DNA of 64,000 nucleotides. Source: Adiantum capillus-veneris (Eukaryota; Streptophyta; Polypodiopsida; Polypodiales; Pteridaceae). Where the stretch lies: contig CM043953.1 in the NCBI GenBank assembly GCA_014529385.2, positions 113,463,549-113,527,548 on the forward strand, in the 5' to 3' direction. A program made the translations under genes and the position numbers. This document shows positions 39,481 to 50,673 of the stretch, piece by piece. Position 1 is the first letter of the stretch, and each line of letters starts with the position of its first letter. The notes beneath the pieces are model-generated. The model was not told the DNA's origin, did not search any database, and was given only the letters and a program-made list of their open reading frames with translations.

Positions 39481-39904
39481 TTTACTTATTTGTTAAATAA
39501 GCCCACCCCTAGGGAGGTGCCTGGGTGCTAATTCAACACAGTGCCCTCACCAATAACTTCCCTAGACCATTCCGAGGGGTCGGATGAGTCGCTTTGAGAG
39601 AGAGAAATAAATCTTGATTTCTCAATATTGCATATTGATCCAATTAAGCAATTGCAAATAGTTGGACAATCTCAAGGGCTTTTTATGGGCATTTCCTAAT
39701 GCCACATGATCACTAGCCACCCAAAAATTATCCCAATCCCTTTATTTTCGAGGAGGTGTTGGGCTTGGGATCAATGATCCCAGTTTAAAGGCATGCATGT
39801 CACGTGATCAAGGCCATTGATCAATAAAAACTAATCTTGAGATATTGTGATACGAGAAAAACTAGCTTGAATTCATCCCCTCTTCCATTTGCGACTCAAC
39901 CGGG
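39481..39904. other. Intergenic DNA left of a local repeat pair
   Basis: No feature could be supported. Confidence 0.35.
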
Positions 39905-40030
39905 AAGGTGGCTCCTTTTGCATGAGGACTATTGATCGTATGTACATGACCCCATCACAAATAAACTCGCTTGTGCACTACCTCATAGGGCTGAGATCTC
40001 ACAGGAAGATTTCAATAGCTTCCCACAATT
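39905..40030 (+). repeat. Local direct repeat, copy 1
   Basis: GGCTCCTTTTGCATGAGGAC starts a 120-bp stretch that matches 40258-40370 imperfectly. The two copies are about 353 bp apart. Confidence 0.6.
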
Positions 40031-40078
40031 ATTCCCACATTGTGAATTTTGACAACATCATGAGGTTCTGCGGGCGAG

Positions 40079-40106
40079 CACCGCGCACCTAGCTAGGTGC
40101 GCGGTG
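40079..40106. repeat. Perfect 28-bp GC-rich palindrome
   Basis: The left arm CACCGCGCACCTAG is followed immediately by its exact reverse complement with no loop. It lies between the two copies of the local direct repeat. Confidence 0.8.
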
Positions 40107-40257
40107 CCGAGCCTGCGGAAGCTTATGATTTTGAACAATATGGGAAAAACCGGGGAATTGAAAGAGGACCTCCTGAACACTTCCACATGCGTTTGCTTGA
40201 CATAGACCCAGATGTGAGCCCGTGGAGATGTGAAACTAACAGAGTCGCGATTAAGCA

Positions 40258-40370
40258 ACGAGGCTCCTTTTGCATGGGGACTATTGATCCCATGCACATG
40301 ACCCCATCACAATTAACCTGTTTTTGTGCACTAGGGCTGTCAAGATTCAGTGATCTTCAATGGCTCAAAT
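40258..40370 (+). repeat. Local direct repeat, copy 2
   Basis: GGCTCCTTTTGCATGGGGAC starts the second copy. It shares CACATGACCCCATCACAA-type wording and a TTGTGCACTA word with copy 1. Confidence 0.6.
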
Positions 40371-40732
40371 GATGGGTGCCTTCTACTTGGTTTGTTCCAA
40401 CAACATCCTCTACCTCCCCCGAAATTCATCCAACTCGGACCCCTCGAGTGCTTAGCCACATGAGGTCATGTTAGCTATTGTGCATTATCACAGCCCTACA
40501 TCAAGTTCTATAGGGACATGCTATGCGGAATCAACGATATCGATGTGGGTTTTGAAATTCGGACAGCGCTAACCGAGGCATTCTACCGATGATGCCAACA
40601 TTACAAACCCTTGGAAATATTGGTTTGGAGTGAGCTACACAGTGGAAATCCTGGTTTCAAATTTCCAAGGAAAGAATTGTGCCTACCTAGGCATAATTGT
40701 GCAGAGAAAGAGGGGACAAGGAAAATCTGTAC
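40371..40732. other. Region downstream of bHLH exon 2
   Basis: This should be intron 2 of the bHLH gene on the minus strand. I looked for the expected C-terminal ACT-like exon here and did not find it. Confidence 0.35.
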
Positions 40733-41000
40733 CTTCACAATGGTGTACTGGTAGGATTGGGAAGGACATTTGAGACATGGGTTGAGGCCGATCGAGTTGA
40801 TGTCGGTGTTGGTGTTGGTGCTGGTGCTGGTGTTCTTGTAGAGGCCATCATTAGTTTGTTGTGCAACCTCTTTGGTGGCCACAAGTTGTGAAACCTCCCC
40901 ACTCACCTCCTCTACTTGCCTCTGCAAATCTCGAACATACTCGATCGCATCGGCAACTATGGAAGCTTTGTCCAGCTGCTTCCATAATGTCAATACCACA

Positions 41001-41070
<70 letters not shown>

Positions 41071-41408
41071 CCCACTATATTGAGTGTGCGTAAATACACA
41101 AATATGTCGGTAAGAGTATATGTGCGTGTGTAAGCAGCTTATTGTACAATCAAACAGTATCTAGCCATATGGACAAAGCAGACAGTTTGAGCATAAAATG
41201 GAGAACATTTTTCCATTTAAAAACTCATGAAGAATTCTAATTGCTATGAGTGACCAGGGTACATAGGCTAATTTTAGCGCATACACATATTTGCAGAGAG
41301 TAGTGTGCATCATTATATCAAACCATCATGTGATAAGACAACATGTGTGTGTGTGTGTGTGTATGCTAAGGTGCCATATATTAGTATGTAGTATGTTGTG
41401 TAAAGAGA

Positions 41409-41464
<56 letters not shown>

Positions 41465-42446
41465 AGAGCACCTTGCTGATGTTGGGGACAAGGGCTCTCA
41501 AAGAGAAGAGCTTGTCATTAAGGTTGCGACGACGCCGTCTTTCTGATATCAAGTTCCTAGACCCAGTCTTCCTCTTGCAAGCAAGATTGCCACTAGGACT
41601 CCTACTCTTTTCGGTTTCCAGATCATCCTGGATCCCATATAAACTACATTCTGACTCTCTGTGCTCCATCAATGTGCACTCATGATCTGATACGCTCGGA
41701 ACCATGGCATTCTCCATGTTGTGGACTTTGCTACTGTGGACTTTGCTTATTGGTAGCAAACTCACCATGGGTTCGGACATGGTTTTACATTTAAAATCAA
41801 GCCTTCGTCTGCTGCGAACACCCCATATCCTTCTCTCATTTGAAGTTGCATTAGCTGGAGCTGCCTTCTTTTCTATTCTTGTATGCAGGCAGCTAGAATG
41901 CACTTCTTTTGCAGAGAAATGGCAACTTATAGTACTGTTGCTACCTGCTTTTGCAATAGCTGAAAAATTTGTAAACTTATTGCTTCCGAATGGGCAAGTT
42001 CTTCCATCGGAGCCATCTCGTTCGTCGCACATGACATCGTCATCTTGCAGACTCAGTTGTGATTGGCTAGTACATGGGATGCTGAAAATGGTTGGTGGTG
42101 TCATGTTGGTGCTGTGCTCACCGATTACTTTAGAGAGAGTGTGTGACAGATATTGATCATGAAAGGCTGATGTCGATGTCGAGCTGCTTAGTGTCATGAG
42201 AGGGTTTTCAAGAGGCTCAACCATCATATCCTCCAATGTCGTGTCCACTGGAAATGCCGCCCCATCTATTGCCAGAAAAATCATGTCAAAAAAATCCAGA
42301 AACTGATCATCATCACCTCCCTCTTCGGTTGTCGTCGAGAGCTCCATTAATGGCTTCAAATCCAGACCCTCTTCGGTCTTCGTTGAGAGCTCTGTTAATG
42401 GCTTCAAATCTAGATCCTCTCTGGTCATCATTGCCGAGATCTCCAT
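40733..42446 (-). CDS. bHLH transcription factor, AMS/DYT1 (III a+c)-like, two exons visible, C-terminus not found
   Basis: Exon 1 runs 42446-41472 (325 codons) and exon 2 runs 40975-40733 (81 codons). The intron between them (41471-40976) has GT and AG ends and keeps phase 0; another GT donor (GTACAG) ends exon 2, so more exons should follow to the left. The basic helix-loop-helix spans the splice: basic region with SERRRRRN and helix 1 NDKLFSLRALVPNISK at the end of exon 1, then LDKASIVADAIEYVRDLQRQ in exon 2. The wording and intron position fit the AMS/TDR/DYT1-type bHLH proteins, nuclear regulators of tapetum and spore development in seed plants; a function here is inferred only. The Glu and Arg residues for E-box binding are present. 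Residues 10-41 hold two tandem copies of a 16-residue unit around LDLKPL.ELST.TEEG. No bHLH-MYC_N domain is evident. Confidence 0.85.
41004..41070. repeat. Compound microsatellite (CT)n(AC)n in bHLH intron
   Basis: About 44 bp of CT are followed by about 23 bp of AC. Confidence 0.95.
41409..41461. repeat. Compound microsatellite (GT)n(GA)n in bHLH intron
   Basis: About 20 bp of GT are followed by about 32 bp of GA, ending close to the splice donor. A second short GT tract lies at 41343-41362. Confidence 0.95.
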
Positions 42447-42648
42447 GATTAATGGCTTTTTAGCTCGACTTTCCGCACCGCCGCTTCAAATAGCTGCTGG
42501 CGAGCTTGCCTGCATTATATTCAGCATCTGCATTCGTTCATCACATCATTTGCACATACTTCTCTACTTAAAATGCAAAGACCTGCCTGTCAAGCAGCAT
42601 TATGCGTGCGTGCATTGTAACGTACCCAAGTTAACGGGACATGACGGC

Positions 42649-42683
<35 letters not shown>

Positions 42684-42881
42684 CAACCCCCCCACACCCA
42701 CACCCACACAATATGAGAGTTACCGGCAGAGGGGAGCTTCAAAGTGCTGCAGCTACTGCATGGTGATGCTGAAGGCAAGGAGCAGCACCAGGCGTGATTG
42801 ACGATGGAGGATATTATATGAGGGACGCCTCCACTCCTCTGGAGTGATGTGGGTGTGGGTACTGTGTGTGCGAGAGAGAGA

Positions 42882-42914
<33 letters not shown>

Positions 42915-43441
42915 GAGAGATGAGAGAGAGAAGGGGTATCTACAGCTAATGATAAACAATGTCATGTGATGGCCAACTTGGGCATGTGAGTGCGTGCGTG
43001 CATGGCTTCCTACGTGTGTGTGTTTTTTATCCCTCTTCCCTTCTTTTGTCACCACGATCTCATTGACTGTTTTCCAACACCCCTTCACATTCTTCCAACT
43101 CCTTGCCCCACCCACCTCACCATGGGGGATGGAATCAAAGGTCCCCATCAATCTAGGCAGGTGCTGACATTAAGGAGGCACTGTAGATCATGCCGCAAAA
43201 GTTAGCTTGGGGGAAGTAAACTGGAGTACTCGAGTTCACATGTTTCTCGAGTTTAGTTTCCCTTAGATCTATGGTGCTCAATCATCACACCATACTTCCA
43301 TGCGCGTGTGAGATATAGCTGTGGCCCGACGAACCTCTTTCAACTCCCTTGTCCCAAAGTGTTTAGAGTGGAGATCCTATTTATTTGCCATATTAAGTTG
43401 TTTTCTTTCCCCATTAGGACACAAAAAATTGTATTAAAAAC
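42447..43441 (-). promoter_or_regulatory. 5' flank of the bHLH gene
   Basis: This region holds (CT)n at about 42651-42680 and (GA)n with short interruptions at about 42869-42928. These are mutually complementary and could form a second hairpin upstream of the start codon. CT-rich tracts are common in plant 5' leaders. I could not place a TATA box or transcription start. Confidence 0.4.
43437..43441. repeat. Target site duplication of element 3, left copy (AAAAC)
   Basis: It directly precedes the LTR start TGTTACGAG and is repeated at 57565-57569. Confidence 0.9.
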
Positions 43442-43969
43442 TGTTACGAGACTGGACACTCTCCTGTTGTAGTGGTTCGCTACAATTGGGATAGCTGCGC
43501 GTAATGGTTAATTATGTGTTGTCTATTTATTTTACTAATTGAGTTGATGATGATTTTGTAGAATGGAATGCGGGGAGTTGATGAAGAGGCGACGAAAATT
43601 ACTCTTGGCCATTTTATATTTGCATAGTATTTTAAAACATCATTTCAATAAGCCACTATGGCTCTGTAAATAGTTGTAGTGGGAACTCCCCTTATGGGTC
43701 ATGCAAGAACTAATGAGCTTCACTCATTTACAAAAGTGAAAGTGGTTGTAAAAGAGGAGCCTCAATTTTTGGCACTTTAAACTCAAAATAATATATTAAA
43801 TACCAACTCCACAAGAGAGGTGCAGTGGAGTTTTGGGGTTAGATTTGGACTTTTCTCTTGCAGATTCTCTTCTCTACTCTATTAAGCTATGGTTATTTGC
43901 TGTGTACTCTCTAATTTAGTTTCCATCTCTTACACTCTTACAAGCTTGTCTATGTCAATTCTATGTTTA

Positions 43970-44001
<32 letters not shown>

Positions 44002-44124
44002 CATAGTTTAGGTGAGTGTGTGTGTGCTTGGAAATTGGAAGAAGAGGTGGACAGTTTGATGGTGATTGCTTGAAAACTTGTGTTGAATATTTTAAGCGGT
44101 CGATCTTCCCCTCTTCTCCCAACA
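43442..44124 (+). repeat. 5' LTR of element 3
   Basis: It begins TGTTACGAGACTGG and ends CTCCCAACA. It contains a short (GT)n near 43974-44000 and a stretch of about 20 bp (near 43771-43790) missing from the 3' LTR. Confidence 0.95.
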
Positions 44125-44125
44125 G

Positions 44126-44138
44126 TGGTATCAGAGCC
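44126..44138 (+). promoter_or_regulatory. Primer binding site of element 3, initiator tRNA-Met type
   Basis: TGGTATCAGAGCC follows the LTR after one base and is a perfect 13-base match to the standard site. Confidence 0.95.
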
Positions 44139-45501
44139 TCACGTTCGAGGATAAATCGGCACCAAATTTCAATTTTAAGAAGGATCGACAAAATTTCAAT
44201 TGCAATTCATCAACTTTGCAATTCAAAGATTCAAGGATTTGTGGCAATTCCAAAACTAATTCATCGAATTTGCAAAAGAAATTTTGCTTGGTCATTAATT
44301 GGCGGCCAATCGGCAACTAATTGGCAACCGGCTTCTAGTTTCGACTTCAGGACGATCAAGAACGGGTATGTTCAACAGCTAAATTTAAGCATTAGCTAAT
44401 CTTGAGTATATGTGAAGATATGGACGAGAAAGTGAACCGACTCAGAATTGAAAGAAGTCGAGAAGCTTAAATTACGACTTTGAAAGAGAAGTTGAATTGG
44501 GTAAAGAGAATCGGCAAGGAGGTGACTCTTGAAAGATTTCCAGAGGAAGACCAAAGTAACGTGGTCATCAAGTGCTCCGGCTAATCTAAGCTTTCTCGGT
44601 AACATCCTCCATGCAAAGGAGTCTTAGCTGTAATTTCGACAGTCGCGTTTTCTTTACGAAGAGCTTCATGGGAACGAGCTCTTGCATGCATGTAAGACCC
44701 ACAGCCTACCATCACCAAAACCGAAACTCATACTCTCGGTAGGAGCGCCCTGGGCAATTGAGTCGTTTTCCCTTCCTGCATACGAGCTGAAAGTGACCGC
44801 AGAAGCCGCCATCACCCCCACCTTGCTCGCGCTGCTGTCGTTGTTCTTCCTCGCCATCGACCAGTTCACACACACCTTTACTTAAAGGTGTGGTTAAAAA
44901 CCACAAAAAAAAAAGTAGGTTGGCCGGCCATTGCATACCTAGCTAAGGGACAATTCACCCCTCCTTGCTTGAGGTTCTTGACCGACCGCCATTGCCACTT
45001 AAAAATCTCCATTCTCTCCCTCTTCTCCACTCGCCTGCTCTTCCAACCTGATCGGGCTCCATTCACTTCCAAGGGGCAATTGTCTTGCAAGAAGTCGACG
45101 GGGCGACATTGGCACTAAAACTTCCCACAATTGCCACACATCTTGGAACGAAAATAGTTAAATTTTCCAACTTAATCCCTCCTTGACATCGACTAACTCA
45201 ATGGAGCTGCCAAATTGTTATCTTCTTTCGAGACGATAAGGGAGATTGGACTGGCTCGGTGACACACCGTCGGACTGTCTATTCTCTGGCAATTCCCTAG
45301 CACATCGCCATTCCGGACTGGACGCCACCGCTCTTTCTCAGCTATGTACATTACATTTCTGTTATTTATTTTATCTTATTCCGCATATTGCATCTGTGAA
45401 TATCACCAAATAGCCTTTTTAAGCATTACCATTTAATTAATTATTTATTAAATTAAAAGAAAAGAAAAAAAAAAGAAAAAAGAAAAGAAAAGCACGCAAT
45501 C
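44139..45501 (+). other. Long leader of element 3
   Basis: The 1.36 kb between primer site and gag is long for a chromovirus. A GC-richer patch near 44680-44880 has a short open frame with a hydrophobic end and might be captured sequence, but I recognise nothing in it. Confidence 0.4.
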
Positions 45502-46608
45502 ATGGCACATCTTCCTCATGCACCCACGATTGCAGAGCAACTTCAAAATTTGCAGCAGTCACTCACATATGAACGCATGAGAAGGCAAGAACTTAAAGAT
45601 AAATTATTGCATTTTGCACGCACCGAATCTGCACCGGCACCCAAGAAAAACAAAATTAGCAGAAAAGCCTTCACTTTCAAAGATTTTGATGGCACAAAAG
45701 ATGCTAGCACAGTTCTAGCATGGGTTAGTCAACTAGACTACTTTCATGATGAAGACTTTCCCGAGCGTGAAATGGTAAAGTGTGCATCCAATCATCTCAC
45801 TAGCGGCGCTGCATTGTGGTGGAACACAACCAAACAACACGGTAGAAGACCACGCACCTGGAATGCATTCAAAAAAGTGTTTTTACCCCAATTTTTTTCC
45901 ACACAGTACAAAGCTAAAGCACGACGTCAATGGGATTTAATTCGACAGGGTAGAAATGAAGATGTACAGGGTTACACTGACCGTTTTTGGAATTGTCTAA
46001 TTCAATTGCAAGCTATTGAACATGTTAGTCGCAGGAAATTGAAGCGAAAGTACATATCAGGCTTGGCACTAAAAATTAGTGCTGAGGTAGATATGTTCGA
46101 ACCATATTCTCTCTCAAAGGCCATTAATTTGGCTCTCAACGCAGAAAAGAAGAAAGGTGGATATTCCTCTCACACTGATCAACCTGCTAACACTAACCAC
46201 AACAAGAGACCTCCTTTCTCTCCTAACTTTGACAGAAGCAAACACCAAAGCCGTACCTTTTTCAAAAGAAGAAGATTTGACAATCCTCCTACCACTGCCC
46301 AACCTCATACGAGCAACAACCACAACAACACTCAGCAACGAGGCAACCAACATGCTTCCAACCAACGTTTTCCTCCAAATTCTAATGGTAACAAAAAGGT
46401 GAAGTATTTTAAATGCTTTCAATATGGTCACTATGCAGATAAATTCCTAAATGGTCATGCTAAGGGCAATGGTCAATCCAATGGCCATTCCAATGGAGTC
46501 ACTAGAAATTCAAATAAAAAACCCTTCAATAACAACCGTCCCAACGGAGCTACTCTTAACCTCATCGAAGATGCTTTACCTGACGACAACGAAATGGAAG
46601 TTAACTAG
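45502..46608 (+). CDS. gag: Gag of element 3
   Basis: The product is the structural particle protein. The ATG at 45502 follows an A/G-rich leader end. The gag core (about residues 50-230) has ALWWNT, RTWNAFKKVFLPQF and YTDRFWN words. A Asn/His/Pro-rich linker follows, then the expected zinc knuckle reads YFKCFQYGHYADKF near 46400-46450, so the first Cys has become Tyr and the last Phe. The knuckle therefore keeps only one Cys and the His and cannot bind zinc normally. The frame ends at TAG 46606-46608 and continues open in the same frame as protease. Confidence 0.85.
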   Translation: MAHLPHAPTIAEQLQNLQQSLTYERMRRQELKDKLLHFARTESAPAPKKNKISRKAFTFKDFDGTKDASTVLAWVSQLDYFHDEDFPEREMVKCASNHLTSGAALWWNTTKQHGRRPRTWNAFKKVFLPQFFSTQYKAKARRQWDLIRQGRNEDVQGYTDRFWNCLIQLQAIEHVSRRKLKRKYISGLALKISAEVDMFEPYSLSKAINLALNAEKKKGGYSSHTDQPANTNHNKRPPFSPNFDRSKHQSRTFFKRRRFDNPPTTAQPHTSNNHNNTQQRGNQHASNQRFPPNSNGNKKVKYFKCFQYGHYADKFLNGHAKGNGQSNGHSNGVTRNSNKKPFNNNRPNGATLNLIEDALPDDNEMEVN

Positions 46609-47292
46609 GGTGAGGGATATGATCGTGATTATGATAACGATGACAACCCATCCTCAGGTACTCCTATATCTCCTCACACTTTGTTTAAAGTGCAAGGCAC
46701 TGTTAAGGGTGAAAATGTCACCATTCTGCTAGATGATGGTAGTAGCCATGATTTCATTTCCACACGATTGGCACAACAACTATCACTCTCTGAAATTTCA
46801 TCACCTCATAAGTTCAAAACTGTTTTTAATAATCAACGTTTTAATTGTAAAACTCAAGTCACTGTTGAAGTTTGCATTGGTGAATTCACACAAGCACGTA
46901 CATTTTTGGTAGCACCATTGCATGGTCTTGATATGATTTTGGGAATGCCATTTCGTCATGAATTTGATCCGTTGATTAATTATAAAACACGTACAATGTC
47001 TCTCACTCATAATAATAAAACTTTCTCCATCCAAGCAACACTGGCACATCAAAAATTTCCACTCCTCTCTCACACTCAAGCCAAACGAGCAATTCGAAAA
47101 CAGGGGAAAACATATCTAGTATTGGTAAATCAAATTTCTGCTGAAACTGAAACTTCACGTAATTCCACACGCGATGAATTTCTCTCACAATTTAAAGATT
47201 GTTTCATGCATGATCTGCCACCTGGAATTCCACCATCATGCACAGAAGACCACAAAATTGACATCATACTGGGTAGTGAACCTCCTTGCTGA
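46609..47292 (+). pseudogene. Protease of element 3
   Basis: This is in frame with gag after the TAG. LLDDGSSHDFIS near 46727 is the active site with DDG instead of DSG/DTG, and DMILGMPF near 46930 is the second conserved word. The block ends at TGA 47290-47292, just before APYR, where Arg is common in the family. Confidence 0.8.
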
Positions 47293-48491
47293 GCACCTTA
47301 TCGTGTAAATCCTACCGCACACAGGGAAATACAAACTCAAATCATTGATTTATTTGACCGAGGTCTAATATGACCTAGTAGTTCACCATACGGAGCTCCA
47401 GTACTTCTTGTCAAGAAGAAAAATGGAACCTTTCGTATGTGTATCGACTACAGGTCTTTAAACAAGATCACCATTAAGAATAGGTTTCCTATTCCTAGAG
47501 TGGATGATCTACTAGACAAACTGAAAGGGCACACATCTTTAGCAAAATTGACCTTAAATCAGGATATCACCAAGTCAAAATGTTTGAACATGATGTCTAC
47601 AAAACTGCTTTCATGACACAAACTGGACACTATGAATTTCTTGTCATGCCATTTGGTTTGACAAATGCACCAGCTACATTCACACGCATGATGAATCGAA
47701 TTTTCATTGACCATCAAGATTTTATGATTGTATTTTTTGATGACATTTTGGTATTTAGTAAATCTGAAGAAGAGCATAAGCAACATTTAACACGTGTATT
47801 TGATCCGCTTGCACAAAATCACTTGTATTTGAATCTTGAAAAGAGTTCATTTTTCCAATCTGAAATTGAATATTTGGGACATATTGTATTGGGTAAGGGA
47901 ATACATGTCGATCCAAAAAAAATTGAAGCCATTCAATCCTGGCCTAGACCCAAAAACTTGCATGAGCTACGATCTTTTATTGGTCTTTGTAGCTATTACA
48001 GGAAATTTGTTCGTAATTTTGCTTACAAAGTACATTATTTGACTCTCTTGTTGAAGAAAAACACGCCTTATGAATGGACTGATTTCCAAGAAAGCTCGTT
48101 TAATGCACTTAAACATGCTTTGACTAATGCACCTGTACTGCAATTGCCTGATTTTGAAAGACCATTCTTTGTGGTAGTCACTGATGCTAGTGGAAAAGGT
48201 ATCGGTGCAGTCCTTATGCAAGATAACCATCCAATTGCTTTCGAAAGTCGTAAATTCAAACCGTCTGAAACAAAGTTCAGTACTTATGATAAAGAGTTGA
48301 CTGCTGTGGTACATACATTGAAAATCTGGAAACACTATGTAATGGGTACTGACTTGATCATTAAAACTGATCAACAAAGTATCAAATATTTACTTTCTCA
48401 GCCCTTAATAGATGATAGACATATTAAGTGGGCCGCTTTTATTCAAAGTTTCCAGCCAAACATTCAATACCAACCTGGTAAAGAAAACGTT
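47293..48491 (+). pseudogene. Reverse transcriptase and RNase H of element 3, cut by the CACTA
   Basis: After the TGA at 47290 the frame shows APYR and, after another TGA at 47371 (in the word [12 protein letters not shown]), [20 protein letters not shown] one-base shift near 47530 moves to the frame opening at 47580, which holds LVMPFGLTNAPATF, the catalytic FFDD near 47740, ELRSFIGLCSYYRKF, and RNase H words VTDASGKGIGAVL, YDKELTAVV and KTDQQSI. The frame runs to GKENV and is then cut at 48491 by the transposon. The missing continuation (ADALSRRP) resumes at 55355. Confidence 0.85.
48489..48491. repeat. Target site duplication of the CACTA, left copy (GTT)
   Basis: GTT before the CACTA terminus is repeated at 55352-55354. 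A 3-bp duplication is the rule for CACTA elements, and removing one copy restores the RNase H-integrase frame. Confidence 0.9.
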
Positions 48492-48560
48492 CACTACAAG
48501 AGGTTGTGTGCTCTTGTGACGCTGTTAGCGACGGAAATACACTGGGTTTTTATAACCCCC

Positions 48561-48725
48561 GGTGTCGCTAAAACCGTCGCTACGAGAGCGTCGCTATAAG
48601 CGTCTCTATATAGCGACGCTCATAGCGACGCTCATTGCGACGGTTATAGCGACGTTTACACAGAAGACTATAGCGACGCTCATAGCGACGCTACAGAGCC
48701 ATAAATAGCGACGGTTATAGTGACG
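48561..48725. repeat. CACTA left subterminal repeat array
   Basis: Multiple direct and inverted copies of TAGCGACG and GCGACGCTCATAGCGACG are packed into 165 bp. Confidence 0.9.
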
Positions 48726-49091
48726 CCCGAGAGATTTTTTTTTTGGTGGCAGGGCATTGAATGCCCTGCCACCCATCAACCATATTGTACTTGATTCACT
48801 TTTTTAAAAAAGTGCAAGGGTAGATAATAGACCCAAAATAGTCACCCACAAGACGCATTGTTTGCAAAATTGACAATTGTACACATCATAGGCAAAATGA
48901 ATTGATTGGAAAATGTAATAATGACAATTGTACAACATCATAGGCATAAAGAATTGATTGGCAAAAGGAACTGCGATGACAAATGTAATAATATACATGG
49001 TTCAAAAAGACGTATAAAATCCGTCTCATGATACATAAGCTATGAGAAACCCTAAACTAATGCTATCTAGCTACGGCTAAACTGACGTCGT

Positions 49092-50401
49092 CTAGTCAGA
49101 CGTCTCATCGCGTCCAAGCGGCGTATCTGTCGGATTCTGCAAAAAAAGACAATAAGATAGCTTTCAGTAAGTATAAACATATAACGACATTTATAAAACA
49201 ATACAAAAAATAGAAAAGAGTAAACCCTAATACTAACCATGCCGCCGCGAGAACTGAGAATGTCCATCAGGGCGTTTAAGCCCTTCCTGCCTGCATACTC
49301 GTGCTCGTACGGTGTGGGATCACGTCCTGTCATCGACCACTGTCAAAACATACAAAGATTTCATTATGTTAGAATTAAAAAACTCATAAACCCTAAACTA
49401 TCGAACATAAAGAGCAATGCAAAAACACTTACAAAATCGGCCTCAAATGATGCCCATCCACCGCTCCCCAAGTGGTGCGAGCTCCCTGCCTCTACTCGCG
49501 CTCTGGCTGCATCCTTTTGTTGCTTCCACTTGTCGGGATTCTCGCGCGCTGCTTTCTTCGCATTCTTCCAATCTTCTTTGGCCAGCCAATCTGGCCTGTT
49601 CCACCCATTCTTGATTGTTTTTTGCACTTCAGAACGCTTGTGTTTGCAGTATTCGCGCATTCGAATCTTCATCAGGTCTTCATTGAAGCGCTGATCCCGT
49701 GTTGGAACGGGAAACTCATCATGAAGTATGCTGATGACTCTGTTTTTTAAATCACTTGATACTTCACTCCATTTGTTTAGTATGTAGTGTCTAAACAGCT
49801 GAGAGCAAAGACCACGCATGCACGAGATCACCTTCTTGCCGTCATCATCCATGATGATGCCGCCGCTGAAGTCGACGGAGTAAGACAAGCCCTCTGGCCG
49901 GTGACGCGTGAACCTGGGTGTCCCGGCAGGGGTCTCTAGCGGCGTGTCGATGGGGGTACGGACGTCAGGTGTCTCCACCGGCGTTTGGGCCCCGAAGCGA
50001 GGAGTGTCGAGTGGGGTGGCTCCTGGCGGAGTAGGTAGAGGTGTGTAGCTTCTAGGAACAGTCAGCCGTGCAAAACCTGGTGTAGATGGCGATGCTGTGG
50101 CTGGTGTGGGGGCGGGCAAAGAAGGGGAGGGTAAAGAGCCTCGTCGAACACGAGGCGGTGTGGAGGCATCGGTGGCGGAATCCCCACAACAACTGCCACC
50201 GCCACCACTAGAGCGCCGGTGTCTAGACGAGTGTGAAGCTCGTCTCGTCGACGTCGAAGCTTCGGAGCGCGCCGAATGCTCCGAAAGAGAGGGAGATGCG
50301 GATGGAGTAGGAACGTGCGATGATGCGCCAGAGCGATGACGCTCCACGTACCACTGTCTCTGCTGCGGTGACAAAGAAGAAAGAAACTCCTCATCATCCA
50401 T
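49092..50401 (-). CDS. CACTA accessory protein, plant transposase_24 (Ptta/En/Spm) type, three exons, intact
   Basis: I infer exons at 50401-49433, 49339-49238 and 49136-49092, all with GT/AG borders (donor GTAAGTG after EADF; acceptors TTGACAG and TTTGCAG) and all in phase 0. They give about 371 residues ending at TAG 49092-49094. The ATG at 50401 begins MDDEEFLSSLSP, and an AG lies just before it, so an upstream exon is possible. The N-terminal 170 residues are Ser/Pro/Thr-rich with TP repeats (about 100-165). The C-terminal half has the basic W..+A+..N...W..QK.AA+ pattern, followed by a GSGGWASF segment, of plant transposase_24 proteins, which bind subterminal repeats in this superfamily. 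No stop or shift interrupts it. Confidence 0.75.
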
Positions 50402-50673
50402 ACCTGCATTAAACACACGAATATTTAAACTTAATATTGAATGAATAGAGTAGACAATGACGCAAAGACCATTAAATACAATGACGTAATGACGCATATA
50501 AATACAATGACGCAATGAATTGAGTGATAGAAGAGGCAAGTCGAAAACTCAGAATTTTCAATCAAAAGATGTGAGCGCGAGTAGAAAAGAGCGTTATACA
50601 GCATGGAAGGTACTTAGAGAGCAAGAGCTTTTACAACACGGAGCAAAATTGTTCAAATACAATATTTGTGGCT

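Larger units (their letters stand above)
40976..41471 (-). other. Intron 1 of the bHLH gene with two mirrored compound microsatellites
   Basis: Near the acceptor side the plus strand reads (CT)n(AC)n at 41004-41070. Near the donor it reads (GT)n(GA)n at 41409-41461, about 8 bp from the splice site. The two tracts are reverse complements, so the transcript could pair over about 50 bp and bring donor and acceptor together. Confidence 0.75.

Noticed and set aside
49239-50339. Plus-strand frames opposite the CACTA accessory gene
   Set aside because: They mirror the Ser/Pro/Arg-rich minus-strand gene, which has matching splice sites and family features.
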